The notes below the pieces were generated by a model, which did not search any database, was not told where the DNA came from, and saw only the letters and a list, made by a program, of their open reading frames with translations. A stretch of 55,576 bases of DNA from Bdellovibrionales bacterium (GTDB lineage: Bacteria; Bdellovibrionota; UBA1018). The position numbers and the translations under genes are program-made. This document shows, in pieces, positions 34,740 through 43,476 of the stretch (positions are counted from its first letter, which is position 1; each line of letters begins with the position of its first letter). The stretch is from assembly GCA_016786465.1 (NCBI GenBank), contig JAEUWC010000022.1, positions 1-55,576 on the forward strand, read 5' to 3'.

Positions 34740-36422
34740 ATGGATGCTGTAACGAGTCACTCGACTCGATCCACCTTCAAGTTCTTGCTTCCGATGGTCA
34801 TTCCATCGGCGATCGCCGCTATCGCGTCGGCTCTGATCTTTTCCCATTTTCATGAAAAATCTACTGAAGAAGCCGAGCGCACATCGATCGAACAGCTTTC
34901 GGTCGTTGCTCAGGGGGTTTCTGAACAGATCCTTGTGGCAGCCCAAGGCTATCAAGCCCTGGTGAATGCAGCTTCGCTTTCAGGTCCGGAAGTCTTGCAG
35001 CCCATTTCAGGAATTCGCTATTTCACCAAGTGGAAGGGGTCAGAAACCCCGGTGTTTTTCAAAGTCGGAAGCTTTGAATCCCGCAGGGCACAGATTGAAA
35101 CGAATCTGGGACTAGAAACCCTTAAGGCATTTGAAGGGGTTCGCCACGAAAAGGGAACTTCGAAAATCTTTTTTGCTCGCCCCGACGTTCAGCAGTCGCG
35201 CGAATGGATCGGCTTTTTTTATCTAGGAGAAATGCAGGAAGTTTCCGGGATCTGGATTGACCCGCTTGAAGCTTTTTCAATTGCCAAGCGCAAGGCGGAA
35301 GTTCGCACCGAATTAGCGCTGGTCAAAATTGCATTGGTGACGTTGAAGGGCAAAGTGCTTTCGGCCACTGTTCCTGAATATTCAGGTGGGGATTTTTCGG
35401 GTGTGAAGGGCTTTTCAGAATTCCTGGGTCAGGCGCCGACCGGGGAATTCCCTTCGGCCGATGATTGGAGTGTTCGAGTCTTTAAACGCGTTCAAGGTTT
35501 CCCCATGGCCGTCATCGTTGAAAAGGTGGAAGACAAGACGTCGGGTTTTGTTCGGATGATGAAAGATCCAGAACTTCGAACGCGCCTATTGGGTTTTTTC
35601 GTTCTTTTTTGTGGGGCATGGGGTCTGATTAGTTTTGCGATCGCCTGGAAATGGGCGGCACCAGGGTCTACTCCTCGGGCTTCGCCCCGTACAGTACCGG
35701 CCGTTCAAACCCCTGTTCAAACCGGGGTTAGCACCCTTGTGCCGCCGCCTGTTTTGGTTGCACCAAGCCCGCCCGTTGCGCAGGCTGTGGCCATTGCGCC
35801 AGCTGTCGCCGTGGCTCCGGTTCCTGAAAAACCAGTTGCCCCGGTCATCGAACCTTTCCGTCAACCCGAAGCCGTGCAGAAAACCGTGGCCGATGTTCCA
35901 GGAATCATGACCGAAGCGATTCGGGATGAATGGAAACTGCGAAAATTCCTAGATGAAGAACGCTTGATCAGTGATTACGAACGCCGTTCGTTCATGGCGA
36001 AAACCCCGCGAGAAGTTTCTGAACAGCTGGTCTTGGTGGCATCCGAACTTTGTAAGTCACCTTCACTTTATTTTGCGTACTATCGCCCTACGGGGCAGAT
36101 GATCCTTCAAGCGCACGCAGGTCTTGAAGCCGTTGGTCCGATTCCGGCTTTGGCCTTTCCGGTCCCGCACCAGTCCATCACGAAGTATGCGGGGTACGAA
36201 CCTTTGCAGAATTTGATTTTGGCTCGATTTGGAACGGCGCACTTTGAAGCCCATGCCGTGACGGCATTCGGGACTTTGGGTCGGATTGCAAGCCGTCCCC
36301 AGATTCTTGGGGTCTTGGTGGTTCTTCAGTCCAATGTCGACAGCGCGCTTCACCAAGAATCCTTAAGCCGCCTGATGCGAACCACCGGATTGATTTACGA
36401 AAATGCAGTTCTAGCCCAATAA
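34740..36422 (+). CDS. Membrane sensor protein with periplasmic domain and C-terminal GAF-like domain
   Basis: This 560-residue protein has membrane helices at about 14-36 and 282-304, so residues 37-281 would be periplasmic and look like a sensing domain. A Pro/Val/Ala-rich linker (305-370) leads to a cytoplasmic region (395-558) that could be a GAF-type fold. I see no histidine kinase, GGDEF, EAL or methyl-accepting signature, so the output is unclear. The ATG at 34740 has AGGGGA 9 bases upstream. It heads an operon with alr, an MlaF-like ATPase and a GYF-like membrane protein. Confidence 0.65.
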   Translation: MDAVTSHSTRSTFKFLLPMVIPSAIAAIASALIFSHFHEKSTEEAERTSIEQLSVVAQGVSEQILVAAQGYQALVNAASLSGPEVLQPISGIRYFTKWKGSETPVFFKVGSFESRRAQIETNLGLETLKAFEGVRHEKGTSKIFFARPDVQQSREWIGFFYLGEMQEVSGIWIDPLEAFSIAKRKAEVRTELALVKIALVTLKGKVLSATVPEYSGGDFSGVKGFSEFLGQAPTGEFPSADDWSVRVFKRVQGFPMAVIVEKVEDKTSGFVRMMKDPELRTRLLGFFVLFCGAWGLISFAIAWKWAAPGSTPRASPRTVPAVQTPVQTGVSTLVPPPVLVAPSPPVAQAVAIAPAVAVAPVPEKPVAPVIEPFRQPEAVQKTVADVPGIMTEAIRDEWKLRKFLDEERLISDYERRSFMAKTPREVSEQLVLVASELCKSPSLYFAYYRPTGQMILQAHAGLEAVGPIPALAFPVPHQSITKYAGYEPLQNLILARFGTAHFEAHAVTAFGTLGRIASRPQILGVLVVLQSNVDSALHQESLSRLMRTTGLIYENAVLAQ

Positions 36423-36429
36423 AACAAAA

Positions 36430-37689
36430 ATGGGAAAAAGACCTGACTTCGAATCTAACCTCAGTCGACTTCAGAAAAAGCTGAAGACCGGTGTCGGTCC
36501 CGATGATGAATCCATGGACTATGAACCCAGGGTCGTGTGCGAACTAAGCGGCAAGGCCTTGGTTAAGAATTTTGAAGCCATCCGGGATCAGGCCAAGGAC
36601 AAGGGCGTGATTCCGATGATCAAAGCCAATGGGTATGGCCACGGTCTGACCTGGGCAGCCCAGACACTTTCTGAATGCCGCGATGTCGCGGGCTTTGGCG
36701 TGGCCACCCTTGAAGAAGGATTGAAGCTTCGAACCGAACTTTCCAATCAGATGCGCCGACATCGAATCATTGTTTTTTCCGGTGCGACCGATTTTACCGA
36801 AGAAAAGGGGCGCTTTTGCTTAGCTCACGGGCTGACCCCCGTTCTTTCAAGTGAAGAATCCTGGAATCTTTTTGACCGCGCGGGGTTTTCATCCAAGCTG
36901 CCTTACGAACTGGAATTCAATACGGGAATGAATCGTCTAGGGATTCCCGACGCATTGGCGCCGAAGATCGCCAAACGCGCGAAAGAAATTGCAACTAGGG
37001 CCGAAGGAAACAAATTCCTTTCAGGGGTTTTTAGTCATTTCGCAACCGCAGAAGACCCGAACCATCGTGTAACGCGGGATCAGCTGGAACGGTTTCGTGC
37101 GGTTCGTTCGGTTTTTTCAGACCTAGGTGCTGTTCAGTTTCACATGGCCAATAGCGCGGCGATCTGGAATCAAAAGCAAATCGATTCATTGTCGATTACC
37201 GATTTGATTCGCCCAGGGATTTCTCTTTACGGAGTTCCGCCATTCCCTGGTGCACCTGAAAAAGGAATTCAACCCGTGATGCGACTTAAAGCGCGGATCA
37301 TTCAAATTACACGTTTGAAGCCCGGTGAAAGTGTCGGCTACGGAGCCACCTATACCGTCAGCGGTTCCGAGGCCCAGGAAGCGCCTGTTTTCATGGCGAC
37401 ACTGTCTGCGGGGTATGCCGACGGCTTGCATCGTTCGCTCAGTGGCCCGGGCAAAAAATGTGAGAATGGCGGTTACGTATGGATTTCAGGCAAGGCCAGT
37501 CGATTTGCTGGAATCATCAGCATGGATCTTTCCAGTGTCTTCTGCGGTCCGGAAGCCAAGGTCGGCGACTGGGTCGAATGGTTGGGATCCCATATTGACC
37601 CATGGAGTCAGGCAAAATTAGCGGGGTCAGTCCCGTATGAGCTTTTGACCTCGGTCACGGATCGGGTAAAACGAATCTATGTCGATTAA
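36430..37689 (+). CDS. alr: Alanine racemase
   Basis: This PLP enzyme makes D-alanine for peptidoglycan. The PLP lysine is in MIKANGYGHG, the family ELEFNTGMNRLG and SHFATAED segments follow, and the catalytic Tyr region is ESVGYGATY; LSAGYADGL is also kept. At 419 residues it is longer than usual because of about 30 extra N-terminal residues. ATG at 36514 (MDYEPRVVCEL) would give a normal-length protein; neither start has a clear Shine-Dalgarno. It follows the sensor gene by 7 bases and overlaps the ATPase gene by 11 bases. Confidence 0.93.
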   Translation: MGKRPDFESNLSRLQKKLKTGVGPDDESMDYEPRVVCELSGKALVKNFEAIRDQAKDKGVIPMIKANGYGHGLTWAAQTLSECRDVAGFGVATLEEGLKLRTELSNQMRRHRIIVFSGATDFTEEKGRFCLAHGLTPVLSSEESWNLFDRAGFSSKLPYELEFNTGMNRLGIPDALAPKIAKRAKEIATRAEGNKFLSGVFSHFATAEDPNHRVTRDQLERFRAVRSVFSDLGAVQFHMANSAAIWNQKQIDSLSITDLIRPGISLYGVPPFPGAPEKGIQPVMRLKARIIQITRLKPGESVGYGATYTVSGSEAQEAPVFMATLSAGYADGLHRSLSGPGKKCENGGYVWISGKASRFAGIISMDLSSVFCGPEAKVGDWVEWLGSHIDPWSQAKLAGSVPYELLTSVTDRVKRIYVD

Positions 37690-38458
37690 ATCGCAGTCGC
37701 TTTCCATCCAATTGAAGGATGTTCACAAAAGTTTTCGCGACGGCCGCGACAAAATCCTGAGGGGTTTGAACCTGGAAGTCAAAGCCGGCGAATTGACGTA
37801 CATCCTTGGGCCGTCCGGAGTGGGGAAGTCCGTGACGCTGAAGCATATCTTGGGCTTGATTCGCCCGGACCGAGGATCGGTGATCGTGGGCGACAAAGAC
37901 GTCACCCAGCTGAATCGTGATGAGCTGGTCGAACACCGTATGAATTTTGGGATGCTCTTTCAGAATTCGGCGCTTTTCGATGACCTGACTATTTTTGAAA
38001 ACGTGGCCTTTCCACTTCGCGAGCACACGAAACTTTCTGAGAAAGAAATCAAAAGCAAAGTCACTCATGCACTTGAAAGTTTAGGAATGCCCACGGGGCA
38101 TGACAAACTTCCCAGTGAAATTTCAGGCGGTATGAAAAAAAGGGTCGCGCTTGCACGTGCAATCATTCGCGAACCCAAAATTCTACTTTACGACGAACCC
38201 ACCACTGGATTGGATCCAGTCACGCGGACCATGGTCGATGAATTAATCGGTCACTTGAAAGATCGGTTTCACCTGACATCCCTGGTGATTAGCCATGACA
38301 TTCCGTCGGCGCTTCTTTTAGCCGATCAGATCGCGTTTCTTTACCAGGGTGCTATCGTGTTTTACGGCACTGCAGCTGAATTTCGAAAATGCAATCACGA
38401 AGCCGTTCGTAGTTTTTTGAACGCCGAAAAACGAACTGTCGAGGCATTGAACGCATGA
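37679..38458 (+). CDS. ABC transporter ATP-binding protein, MlaF-like
   Basis: This 259-residue ATPase has Walker A GPSGVGKS, the Q-loop LFQNSALFDDLT, signature SGGMKKR, Walker B LLYDEPTTGLDP and the switch His in ISHDIPS. The FQ-x-ALFDDLTIFENVAFPLREH run is typical of the MlaF/Ttg2A group that moves phospholipids between inner and outer membranes. The usual MlaE permease and MlaD are not beside it, so its partners must be elsewhere. It overlaps alr and the next gene (ATGA), indicating one operon. Confidence 0.88.
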   Translation: MSIKSQSLSIQLKDVHKSFRDGRDKILRGLNLEVKAGELTYILGPSGVGKSVTLKHILGLIRPDRGSVIVGDKDVTQLNRDELVEHRMNFGMLFQNSALFDDLTIFENVAFPLREHTKLSEKEIKSKVTHALESLGMPTGHDKLPSEISGGMKKRVALARAIIREPKILLYDEPTTGLDPVTRTMVDELIGHLKDRFHLTSLVISHDIPSALLLADQIAFLYQGAIVFYGTAAEFRKCNHEAVRSFLNAEKRTVEALNA

Positions 38459-39003
38459 GCGCACCTGCATCTCCTCCGTTGGTTCCACCTTTGGGTGAAG
38501 ATTCTCTTTGGATGGTTCGGACGGTTTCGAATCGTTTAAGCGGCCCGATGCCGCAAAAGGATTTGAAAGTAAAAATCCTTTCTCACGAAATAGGCCTTCA
38601 AGACGAAATCTGTCCTTCGCAGGGCTATTGGTTTTTTCTGCACGAGCGAATGGAAGTTGAACGTTGGCTGAAGATGGATGTCCCCAAGCCCAAACCGCCC
38701 GCTGGTAGCCTGGATGTCACGCAAGGCGGGGGATGGGCAGCCGAAGAAGAAACGGCAACAGACACAGAAATGCCCCGCAGGCCTGCTGCACCAACAGCGC
38801 CCGCGCAGGCGCCGCAAGTCACACCTCAGGTCGAGGCTTCTAAGGCTTCATCGGTTACGGTTCGATCGATGCCTGAAGCTTCAAAGGAACCATCCGAACG
38901 CGCAAAGAAGATCCGATGGTTTTTAAAGGAATTCGGATTCGTGGTTGTGATCGCGATTTCGATTTTAATTTTTGCCGGATTTCGGCTGGCGCGCCTGAAT
39001 TAA
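38455..39003 (+). CDS. GYF-like domain protein with C-terminal membrane anchor
   Basis: This 182-residue protein has an N-terminal module (17-65; LWMVRTVSNRLSGPMPQKDL, then WFF) resembling the GYF_2 modules of the PilZ protein at 30485. A Pro/Ala/Thr-rich low-complexity linker (78-140) leads to one C-terminal membrane helix (about 157-178, GFVVVIAISILIFAGF). It is tail-anchored with the GYF module in the cytoplasm. It is the last gene of the sensor-alr-ATPase operon, overlapping the ATPase by 4 bases. Confidence 0.65.
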   Translation: MSAPASPPLVPPLGEDSLWMVRTVSNRLSGPMPQKDLKVKILSHEIGLQDEICPSQGYWFFLHERMEVERWLKMDVPKPKPPAGSLDVTQGGGWAAEEETATDTEMPRRPAAPTAPAQAPQVTPQVEASKASSVTVRSMPEASKEPSERAKKIRWFLKEFGFVVVIAISILIFAGFRLARLN

Positions 39004-39015
39004 AGACGCCTGGCG

Positions 39016-39342
39016 TCATGTGCGGGACTTGGGTTGCCGCGGCTGCACAAAGACCAAGTCGGTAATGGTTCGGTCCTTTTGCTTTTGATTTAAAACTTCC
39101 AGGATTCGATTCTTTTGAAGCGAAAGCTCGTTTTGCCAGATCGGGTGGTCGACTTCGATCCAAAGCTTGCCTTGTTCGACGCGTACGGGATGCGCGTGTT
39201 TGGCAATCATCTTGCCTACGGCTTCTTCCCAGCGACCAAAGGCTTCCGCTTCTTGGATTTTCTTTCCAATGGAAGGGTTTTCCTTCTGGATTTTCCTGAA
39301 GATTTCTAAGAGGCTGTCGAACGCCATGCCCCGAAACTTCAT
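39016..39342 (-). CDS. DUF721 / DciA-like protein
   Basis: This 108-residue protein matches the DUF721 pattern: a helical start (LLEIFRKIQKEN), AFGRWEEAVGKMIAKHAHPVRVEQGKLWIEVDHPIWQNELSLQKNRIL. Family members related to DciA are helicase operators that help load DnaB. It is short and lacks the long extra tails of some DciA proteins. Two ATGs are possible, 39342 and 39327 (MAFDSLLE). Both overlap the divergent lptE start at 39326; with 39327 the two start codons would share the palindrome CATG. Confidence 0.75.
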   Translation of the reverse strand: MKFRGMAFDSLLEIFRKIQKENPSIGKKIQEAEAFGRWEEAVGKMIAKHAHPVRVEQGKLWIEVDHPIWQNELSLQKNRILEVLNQKQKDRTITDLVFVQPRQPKSRT

Positions 39343-39985
39343 TCATTTCGGCTTGAACATCAAGGCCATTCCCGTTCTGGCACTTTTCCTTTTGAACTGC
39401 AGTGGTTACTACCTGGTTCACTCGAACCAGTCCAACGTCCTATCCCAAAAAGGCGTTCATAAGATCTATATCGCGCCGGTCACGAACCAGTCTTTTCACC
39501 CCGGGATTGAAATCGCCGTATTTAACGAAATTCAAAAGGTGATTTTTTCAAATGATCAGGTTCGTCTGGTCCATAAGGTCGAAGACGCCGATGCCATTTT
39601 AGATGCCAAGGTCACCCAGGCCAGCTATGTCCAATCTTCCATCACGGGTGCGAACAATATTTTTCCTCGCGAAGTGGGACCCAAGGATATTTCGGTCGCA
39701 ACTGAATACACTGCGACCCTGGGGTGTCAGTTCACACTGACAGAAACCCAGTCGTTTCGTGATGCTCAGCGAATGAAAGCAATGAAGTTGACCATGTCCT
39801 CGCAGCCCCAAGTTCTTTGGTCGGGACTTTTTGCCAGAAATAAACCCTTTCCGGGAAACAACCAGATTGGCGCATTCGGTACGACTTCTGCTTTGATCAA
39901 TAACAGCGAATTTGATCGAACCTTGAAGGAACTGGCAGAAAACATGATGTTTGACGTCCATGATTCGATGCTGACGATGTTCTAA
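39326..39985 (+). CDS. lptE: LPS assembly lipoprotein LptE-like
   Basis: This 219-residue protein has a lipoprotein-type signal (AIPVLALFLLNC, Cys at 25) followed by SGYYLVHSN, then KIYIAPVTNQSFHPGIEIAVFNEIQKVI and ADAILDAKV, as in LptE proteins that plug the LptD barrel. The residue before Cys is Asn, a weak lipobox. holA follows 8 bases later, the conserved lptE-holA order. AGAGG lies about 12 bases upstream of the ATG. Confidence 0.82.
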   Translation: MPRNFIHFGLNIKAIPVLALFLLNCSGYYLVHSNQSNVLSQKGVHKIYIAPVTNQSFHPGIEIAVFNEIQKVIFSNDQVRLVHKVEDADAILDAKVTQASYVQSSITGANNIFPREVGPKDISVATEYTATLGCQFTLTETQSFRDAQRMKAMKLTMSSQPQVLWSGLFARNKPFPGNNQIGAFGTTSALINNSEFDRTLKELAENMMFDVHDSMLTMF

Positions 39986-39993
39986 GGACTGCA

Positions 39994-40971
39994 ATGCCCA
40001 AGACCGAACCCAAGATCATTCAAAAGGAACTTGAAGCAGGAAAGATTCGATCCAGCTATTGGCTAGTGGGTCCTGAACGCATGAAAGTTCGCGAATTGAC
40101 CAAAAGAATTCGGCTGGCCGTCTTGGGCAAAGAAGCAGCCGAAGCCGCTTCGTTATCGTTCAATGAAGAGCGTCTAGAAGGCAGTGAAGTGAATGGCGAA
40201 AGGATTCTGGAAGCCGCACAGAGCCCGTCTTTACTGGGGGGACGGCGCTTGATTCTGGTTCGCGATGCGCATTTAGTGAAGGATCCCGAACCGCTTGAAG
40301 CCCTTTTTTCTGATCATGAAGGCTACACCTGTGTCTTCATGGCTAAAGAAATGGATGGACGGAAAAAGTGGACCAAGGTCGTTTCTGATCGTGCAACCTG
40401 GGTGGGGTGCGAAGACGTTCCCGAACACGAAAGGGAAGGCTGGATCGGGTACTTAGCTAAGCGCCGTGGATTCGATCTACCCCCTGAAATCAACGCATAC
40501 TTACGTGGGCTTGATCCCTTTAGCCTGGATTCTTTGGATCAGGAATTGGCCAAGTACGAAATCGCGCTGAAGGGCAATCCCGACGATGCGCCACATGTGA
40601 TTTTGGGCGGAAATTTGGAAGGCGGAACGGACGCCTTCTTGGCAGCTTTCTTCACGCGAAAAAAGGCACAGGCCTTGAAGTTTGCTGAATCCTTTTCTTC
40701 ACACCCGGAAGAATCTTTACCGCTTCTGGGCCTTTTGTCTTGGAACGTGAAACAGTTGGCACTGGTCCGTTATGACCAAGATCATAGAACACGTTACGCG
40801 AAGCTTAGCCCTTTCATTGCCGGAAAAATTGAACCTTGGGCTAGGGCTTGGACGATGGCTGAAATTACGGAACTTCAATCGGCGCTATTTCGACTGGACC
40901 TGACTTTGAAGCAAACAGCGAAATTGTCCATGGGCGCTTGGGCAGACCTTGTGATTCGGTTTTGTCGTTAG
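39994..40971 (+). CDS. holA: DNA polymerase III delta subunit
   Basis: This 325-residue clamp-loader subunit opens the beta clamp. It matches HolA in pattern: YWLVGPERMKVRELTKRI at the start, ILEAAQSPSLLGGRRLILVRDAH, then a helical C-terminal domain (LPLLGLLSWNVKQLALVR, LKQTAKLSMGAWADLVIRF). The N-terminal Walker-like GPE is degenerate, as expected for delta, which does not bind ATP. The order lptE-holA-rpsT is common. The gene is convergent with rpsT. Confidence 0.9.
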   Translation: MPKTEPKIIQKELEAGKIRSSYWLVGPERMKVRELTKRIRLAVLGKEAAEAASLSFNEERLEGSEVNGERILEAAQSPSLLGGRRLILVRDAHLVKDPEPLEALFSDHEGYTCVFMAKEMDGRKKWTKVVSDRATWVGCEDVPEHEREGWIGYLAKRRGFDLPPEINAYLRGLDPFSLDSLDQELAKYEIALKGNPDDAPHVILGGNLEGGTDAFLAAFFTRKKAQALKFAESFSSHPEESLPLLGLLSWNVKQLALVRYDQDHRTRYAKLSPFIAGKIEPWARAWTMAEITELQSALFRLDLTLKQTAKLSMGAWADLVIRFCR

Positions 40972-41030
40972 GTCTGGACTCGTTCAGCCGAAGGGGTGAG
41001 CCGAAATGAGCCTACCCTGAGGCAAGCCTA

Positions 41031-41068
41031 GAAAACACAAAAGGCGCCTGGGTTTCCCCAGACGCCTT
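41031..41068 (-). terminator. Rho-independent terminator of rpsT
   Basis: On the minus strand a 12-bp stem (AAGGCGTCTGGG paired with CCCAGGCGCCTT, one G-U pair) closes a GAAA tetraloop (41041-41068) and is followed by TTTTGTGTTTTC. It begins 22 bases after the rpsT stop. On the plus strand no T run follows, so it acts for rpsT only. Confidence 0.9.
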
Positions 41069-41090
41069 ATGAATCCTAAAGATTCCAGAC

Positions 41091-41381
41091 TTACTTCGTT
41101 GCAGCGTTCAAAACAGCTGGGATCGTCTTCTTGGCAAGAAGAGTCAAACGGCTGATTTTGCGAGCAGCGCGACCTTTTGGAAGGGCGCCTTTTGAGGCGG
41201 CCTTAGCCAAGGTCTTTACAGCCAAAGTGTAAGCTTCTTTGGCTTTGTTCAGGTCTTTCGCTTTCAGCGCTTCGACTGCTTTTTTCAAAGCCGTCTTGGT
41301 GCCGCTGCGAATGCCTTGATTGCGATCCGTACGGATGCGTGCTTGTTTCGCTCGTTTCGTGGATTTACGTGTATTTGCCAT
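41091..41381 (-). CDS. rpsT: 30S ribosomal protein S20
   Basis: This 96-residue, strongly basic protein matches S20: MANTRKSTKRAKQARIRTDRNQ at the start (key: RKSTKRAKQA), ALKKAVEALKAKD in the middle and the GALPKGRAARKISRLTLLAKK end. It binds 16S rRNA early in 30S assembly. GAGGAA lies 4-9 bases upstream of the ATG. Two inverted repeats sit in the leader (41396-41448) and a strong terminator follows. Confidence 0.95.
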   Translation of the reverse strand: MANTRKSTKRAKQARIRTDRNQGIRSGTKTALKKAVEALKAKDLNKAKEAYTLAVKTLAKAASKGALPKGRAARKISRLTLLAKKTIPAVLNAATK

Positions 41382-41395
41382 GGATTCCTCACAGT

Positions 41396-41448
41396 GAAGC
41401 TTGGCAAAGCTTCTGCCCCATGGGTCCTCGTTCTAAAAAGCAGAACGA
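41396..41448 (-). promoter_or_regulatory. Hairpins in the rpsT leader
   Basis: Two perfect 7-bp inverted repeats lie upstream of rpsT. GAAGCTT (41396-41402) and AAGCTTC (41407-41413) have a 4-base loop and sit just before the Shine-Dalgarno. TCGTTCT (41428-41434) and AGAACGA (41442-41448) have a 7-base loop. They could be part of an autoregulatory leader, as is known for S20 in other bacteria, but no specific match is claimed. Confidence 0.45.
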
Positions 41449-41507
41449 TTTGATGAATAGACCTGCGGGCTCACCGGCTAGGCCGGTTCGCCGATACCCA
41501 TATCGAT

Positions 41508-42389
41508 TTAGGCGTCTTTTTTCAAGGTCGGATTTTGGATCCAGTCCCGTAAGCCCTGGATTTCAAGCCGAAACTGGTCGGTCAGGAACTGGGCTGTTCG
41601 AACATGGACGGGTGGAACCCCTTGTTTCACAAGGAAATCAATCAGGTTTTCCAAGGATTTCTGAATTTGATCCAAGGATTGGATTCGGGCTTCGCCTTCG
41701 CCTGCGATCTTAGGTGAAAGGCTAAGCGCTTCAATCTGGGCTTCGCGTTGGGCTAGGCGCTGGGTCAGTTCCAGGGCCTTCTTTTCGGCGGCGATCACTC
41801 GTTTTTCAGCATCGTGATACAGCGCGGTCGACCCAGAAAGAACTTCCATTTGTTCCTTATGGGCGCGTGCCATTTCGCGAATCTTCTTTTCTAGAATCAG
41901 CCTAGACTGTTCGGATTGATACAGTTCCTGTTCGCAAGTTTGAAAAAGGTCTTTGTACTGATCGATGGTCGACTGGTAGCGCTCGGAAATCTGCTTAAGC
42001 CTTTCAGGATTTTCTCGAACCACTGATCCTTGGTTGGATCGCGCTAAAAGATCGTGAATTTCTGCGTCTTTCTTGCGAACGGTTGCAACCAGATTTGAAA
42101 CTTCTTCTTTCAGTTCTCGGACGCGGGCAGGGACATCTCCGCGGTGTTGGTTCAATTCCGATTCGACCCGATCGCGGAAATCCAATGCCGAAACCCATCC
42201 TTCGTTCATGCTTGATACAGCGTCGGCGGATTCTTTTGGAAGCACAGTGACGAATCCTTCACGCGTGACCCGTTCAACAGCCATTTCGACTTCGGGCGGG
42301 AAGGTTTCCAACCGCGGCAACCCCTCGGGAAGTTGAGATTCATTTAAGTGAACAGGAATGACTCTTGGAATCGTTTGCGACGGGTTCAT
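41508..42389 (-). CDS. Long coiled-coil protein
   Basis: This 293-residue protein is not recognised. Residues about 75-220 are heptad-rich and charged (RVRELKEEVSNLVATVRKKDAEI; KKIREMARAHKEQMEV), so a long coiled coil is likely. The C-terminal 60 residues form a possible small helical domain (IDFLVKQGVPPVHVRTAQFL). No signal peptide or membrane helix is visible. It may be a structural or cell-division-associated protein, but nothing proves it. The ATG at 42389 is preceded by a GTG at 42392 in the same frame, and TAGTCT lies directly upstream. Confidence 0.7.
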   Translation of the reverse strand: MNPSQTIPRVIPVHLNESQLPEGLPRLETFPPEVEMAVERVTREGFVTVLPKESADAVSSMNEGWVSALDFRDRVESELNQHRGDVPARVRELKEEVSNLVATVRKKDAEIHDLLARSNQGSVVRENPERLKQISERYQSTIDQYKDLFQTCEQELYQSEQSRLILEKKIREMARAHKEQMEVLSGSTALYHDAEKRVIAAEKKALELTQRLAQREAQIEALSLSPKIAGEGEARIQSLDQIQKSLENLIDFLVKQGVPPVHVRTAQFLTDQFRLEIQGLRDWIQNPTLKKDA

Positions 42390-42476
42390 CACAGACTATT
42401 TTGACGGATCCCTGCGGTAAAGAAATGGGCATTTTTGGCCTAGTTCTGAAGCGCAAATCTAGGATATGAAATAGAA

Positions 42477-43472
42477 ATGAGCTCAACAAGGAAGCGAATC
42501 ATTGTCACTGGCGCGGCCGGTTTCATCGGCGCGAATTTCATCGAACAATGCCTGCGGCAAAATCTGCCGGTTGTGTCGGTCGATCGCGAATCTTATTTCA
42601 ATCAGCGCGAAAGCTTGAAGGGAATCGACTTTCAAGAAATCGTCGATCGGGATCGCTTTCTGACTGATTTGGAAAATTCGCGCGATTCCGAGACCGTCCC
42701 ACACTACCTAAAAAATGTAATGGCCATTGTTCATCTAGGCGCGTGCACCGACACGACGGAACTGGATGTTGAATACCTTCGGAAGATCAATCTTGAATAT
42801 TCAAAGTCGGTCTGGGATTTCGCAGCCAGAAACAAGGTCCCGCTGGTTTATGCCAGTTCGGCAGCGACTTATGGCGCCGGAGAACTGGGGTATTCCGACG
42901 ACGAAAGCCTGATTTCAAAATTGAAACCTTTAAACCCCTATGGTGAATCCAAGCGCCTATTTGATCTTTGGGTCTTGGATCAGGAAAAGCAGGGGAATAC
43001 TCCGCCCACCTGGGCAGGATTTAAATTCTTCAATGTTTATGGCGCGCGCGAAGGGCATAAAGGCAAGATGGCCAGCGTCGTTTACCATTCCAAGCAGCAG
43101 ATTTTGAAAGACGGCGAAGTAAAGCTATTCAAAAGCCATCGGCCCGAATTTAAAGACGGCGAACAAAAGCGCGATTTCGTTTGGGTGGGTGATTTGGTGC
43201 AGGTTCTGCTTTTCGCTGCTCAGGGAAAGATCAAGCGCGGCATTTTTAATTTAGGCAGCGGCGGTGCGCGAACTTTCTATGACCTTGCGTCCGCTGTATT
43301 TGATTCGATGGGAAAGAAGCGAAACATCCGTTTCATCGACATGCCAAAAGATCTACAGCCCAGGTATCAGTATTACACGGAAGCTTCGATGAACCGCCTT
43401 CGGGAAGCCGGATACACGACGCCGTTTCACACGCTAGAAGAAGGCGTAAAAAAGACGCTGGCATCCAGTTAA
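42477..43472 (+). CDS. hldD: ADP-L-glycero-D-manno-heptose-6-epimerase
   Basis: This 331-residue SDR-family epimerase makes the heptose precursor for LPS inner core. NAD binding is at IIVTGAAGFIGANF; HLGACTDTTELDVEY and YASSAATYGAGE are typical of HldD, as are YGESKRLFD and the active-site Lys in REGHKGKMASVVYH. The FKDGEQKRDFVWVGD segment supports HldD over other epimerases. No Shine-Dalgarno; TAGGAT lies 11 bases before the ATG. Convergent with the aldo/keto reductase gene, 4 bases apart. Confidence 0.9.
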   Translation: MSSTRKRIIVTGAAGFIGANFIEQCLRQNLPVVSVDRESYFNQRESLKGIDFQEIVDRDRFLTDLENSRDSETVPHYLKNVMAIVHLGACTDTTELDVEYLRKINLEYSKSVWDFAARNKVPLVYASSAATYGAGELGYSDDESLISKLKPLNPYGESKRLFDLWVLDQEKQGNTPPTWAGFKFFNVYGAREGHKGKMASVVYHSKQQILKDGEVKLFKSHRPEFKDGEQKRDFVWVGDLVQVLLFAAQGKIKRGIFNLGSGGARTFYDLASAVFDSMGKKRNIRFIDMPKDLQPRYQYYTEASMNRLREAGYTTPFHTLEEGVKKTLASS

Positions 43473-43476
43473 GGAA

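Noticed and set aside
40972-41030. Possible small gene or terminator for holA
   Set aside because: The 59 bases show no ORF, and the nearby hairpin has a T run only on the minus strand.
41339-41713. Plus-strand ORF across the rpsT leader
   Set aside because: Arg/Gly/Phe-rich shadow of the coiled-coil gene and rpsT leader; no start signal.
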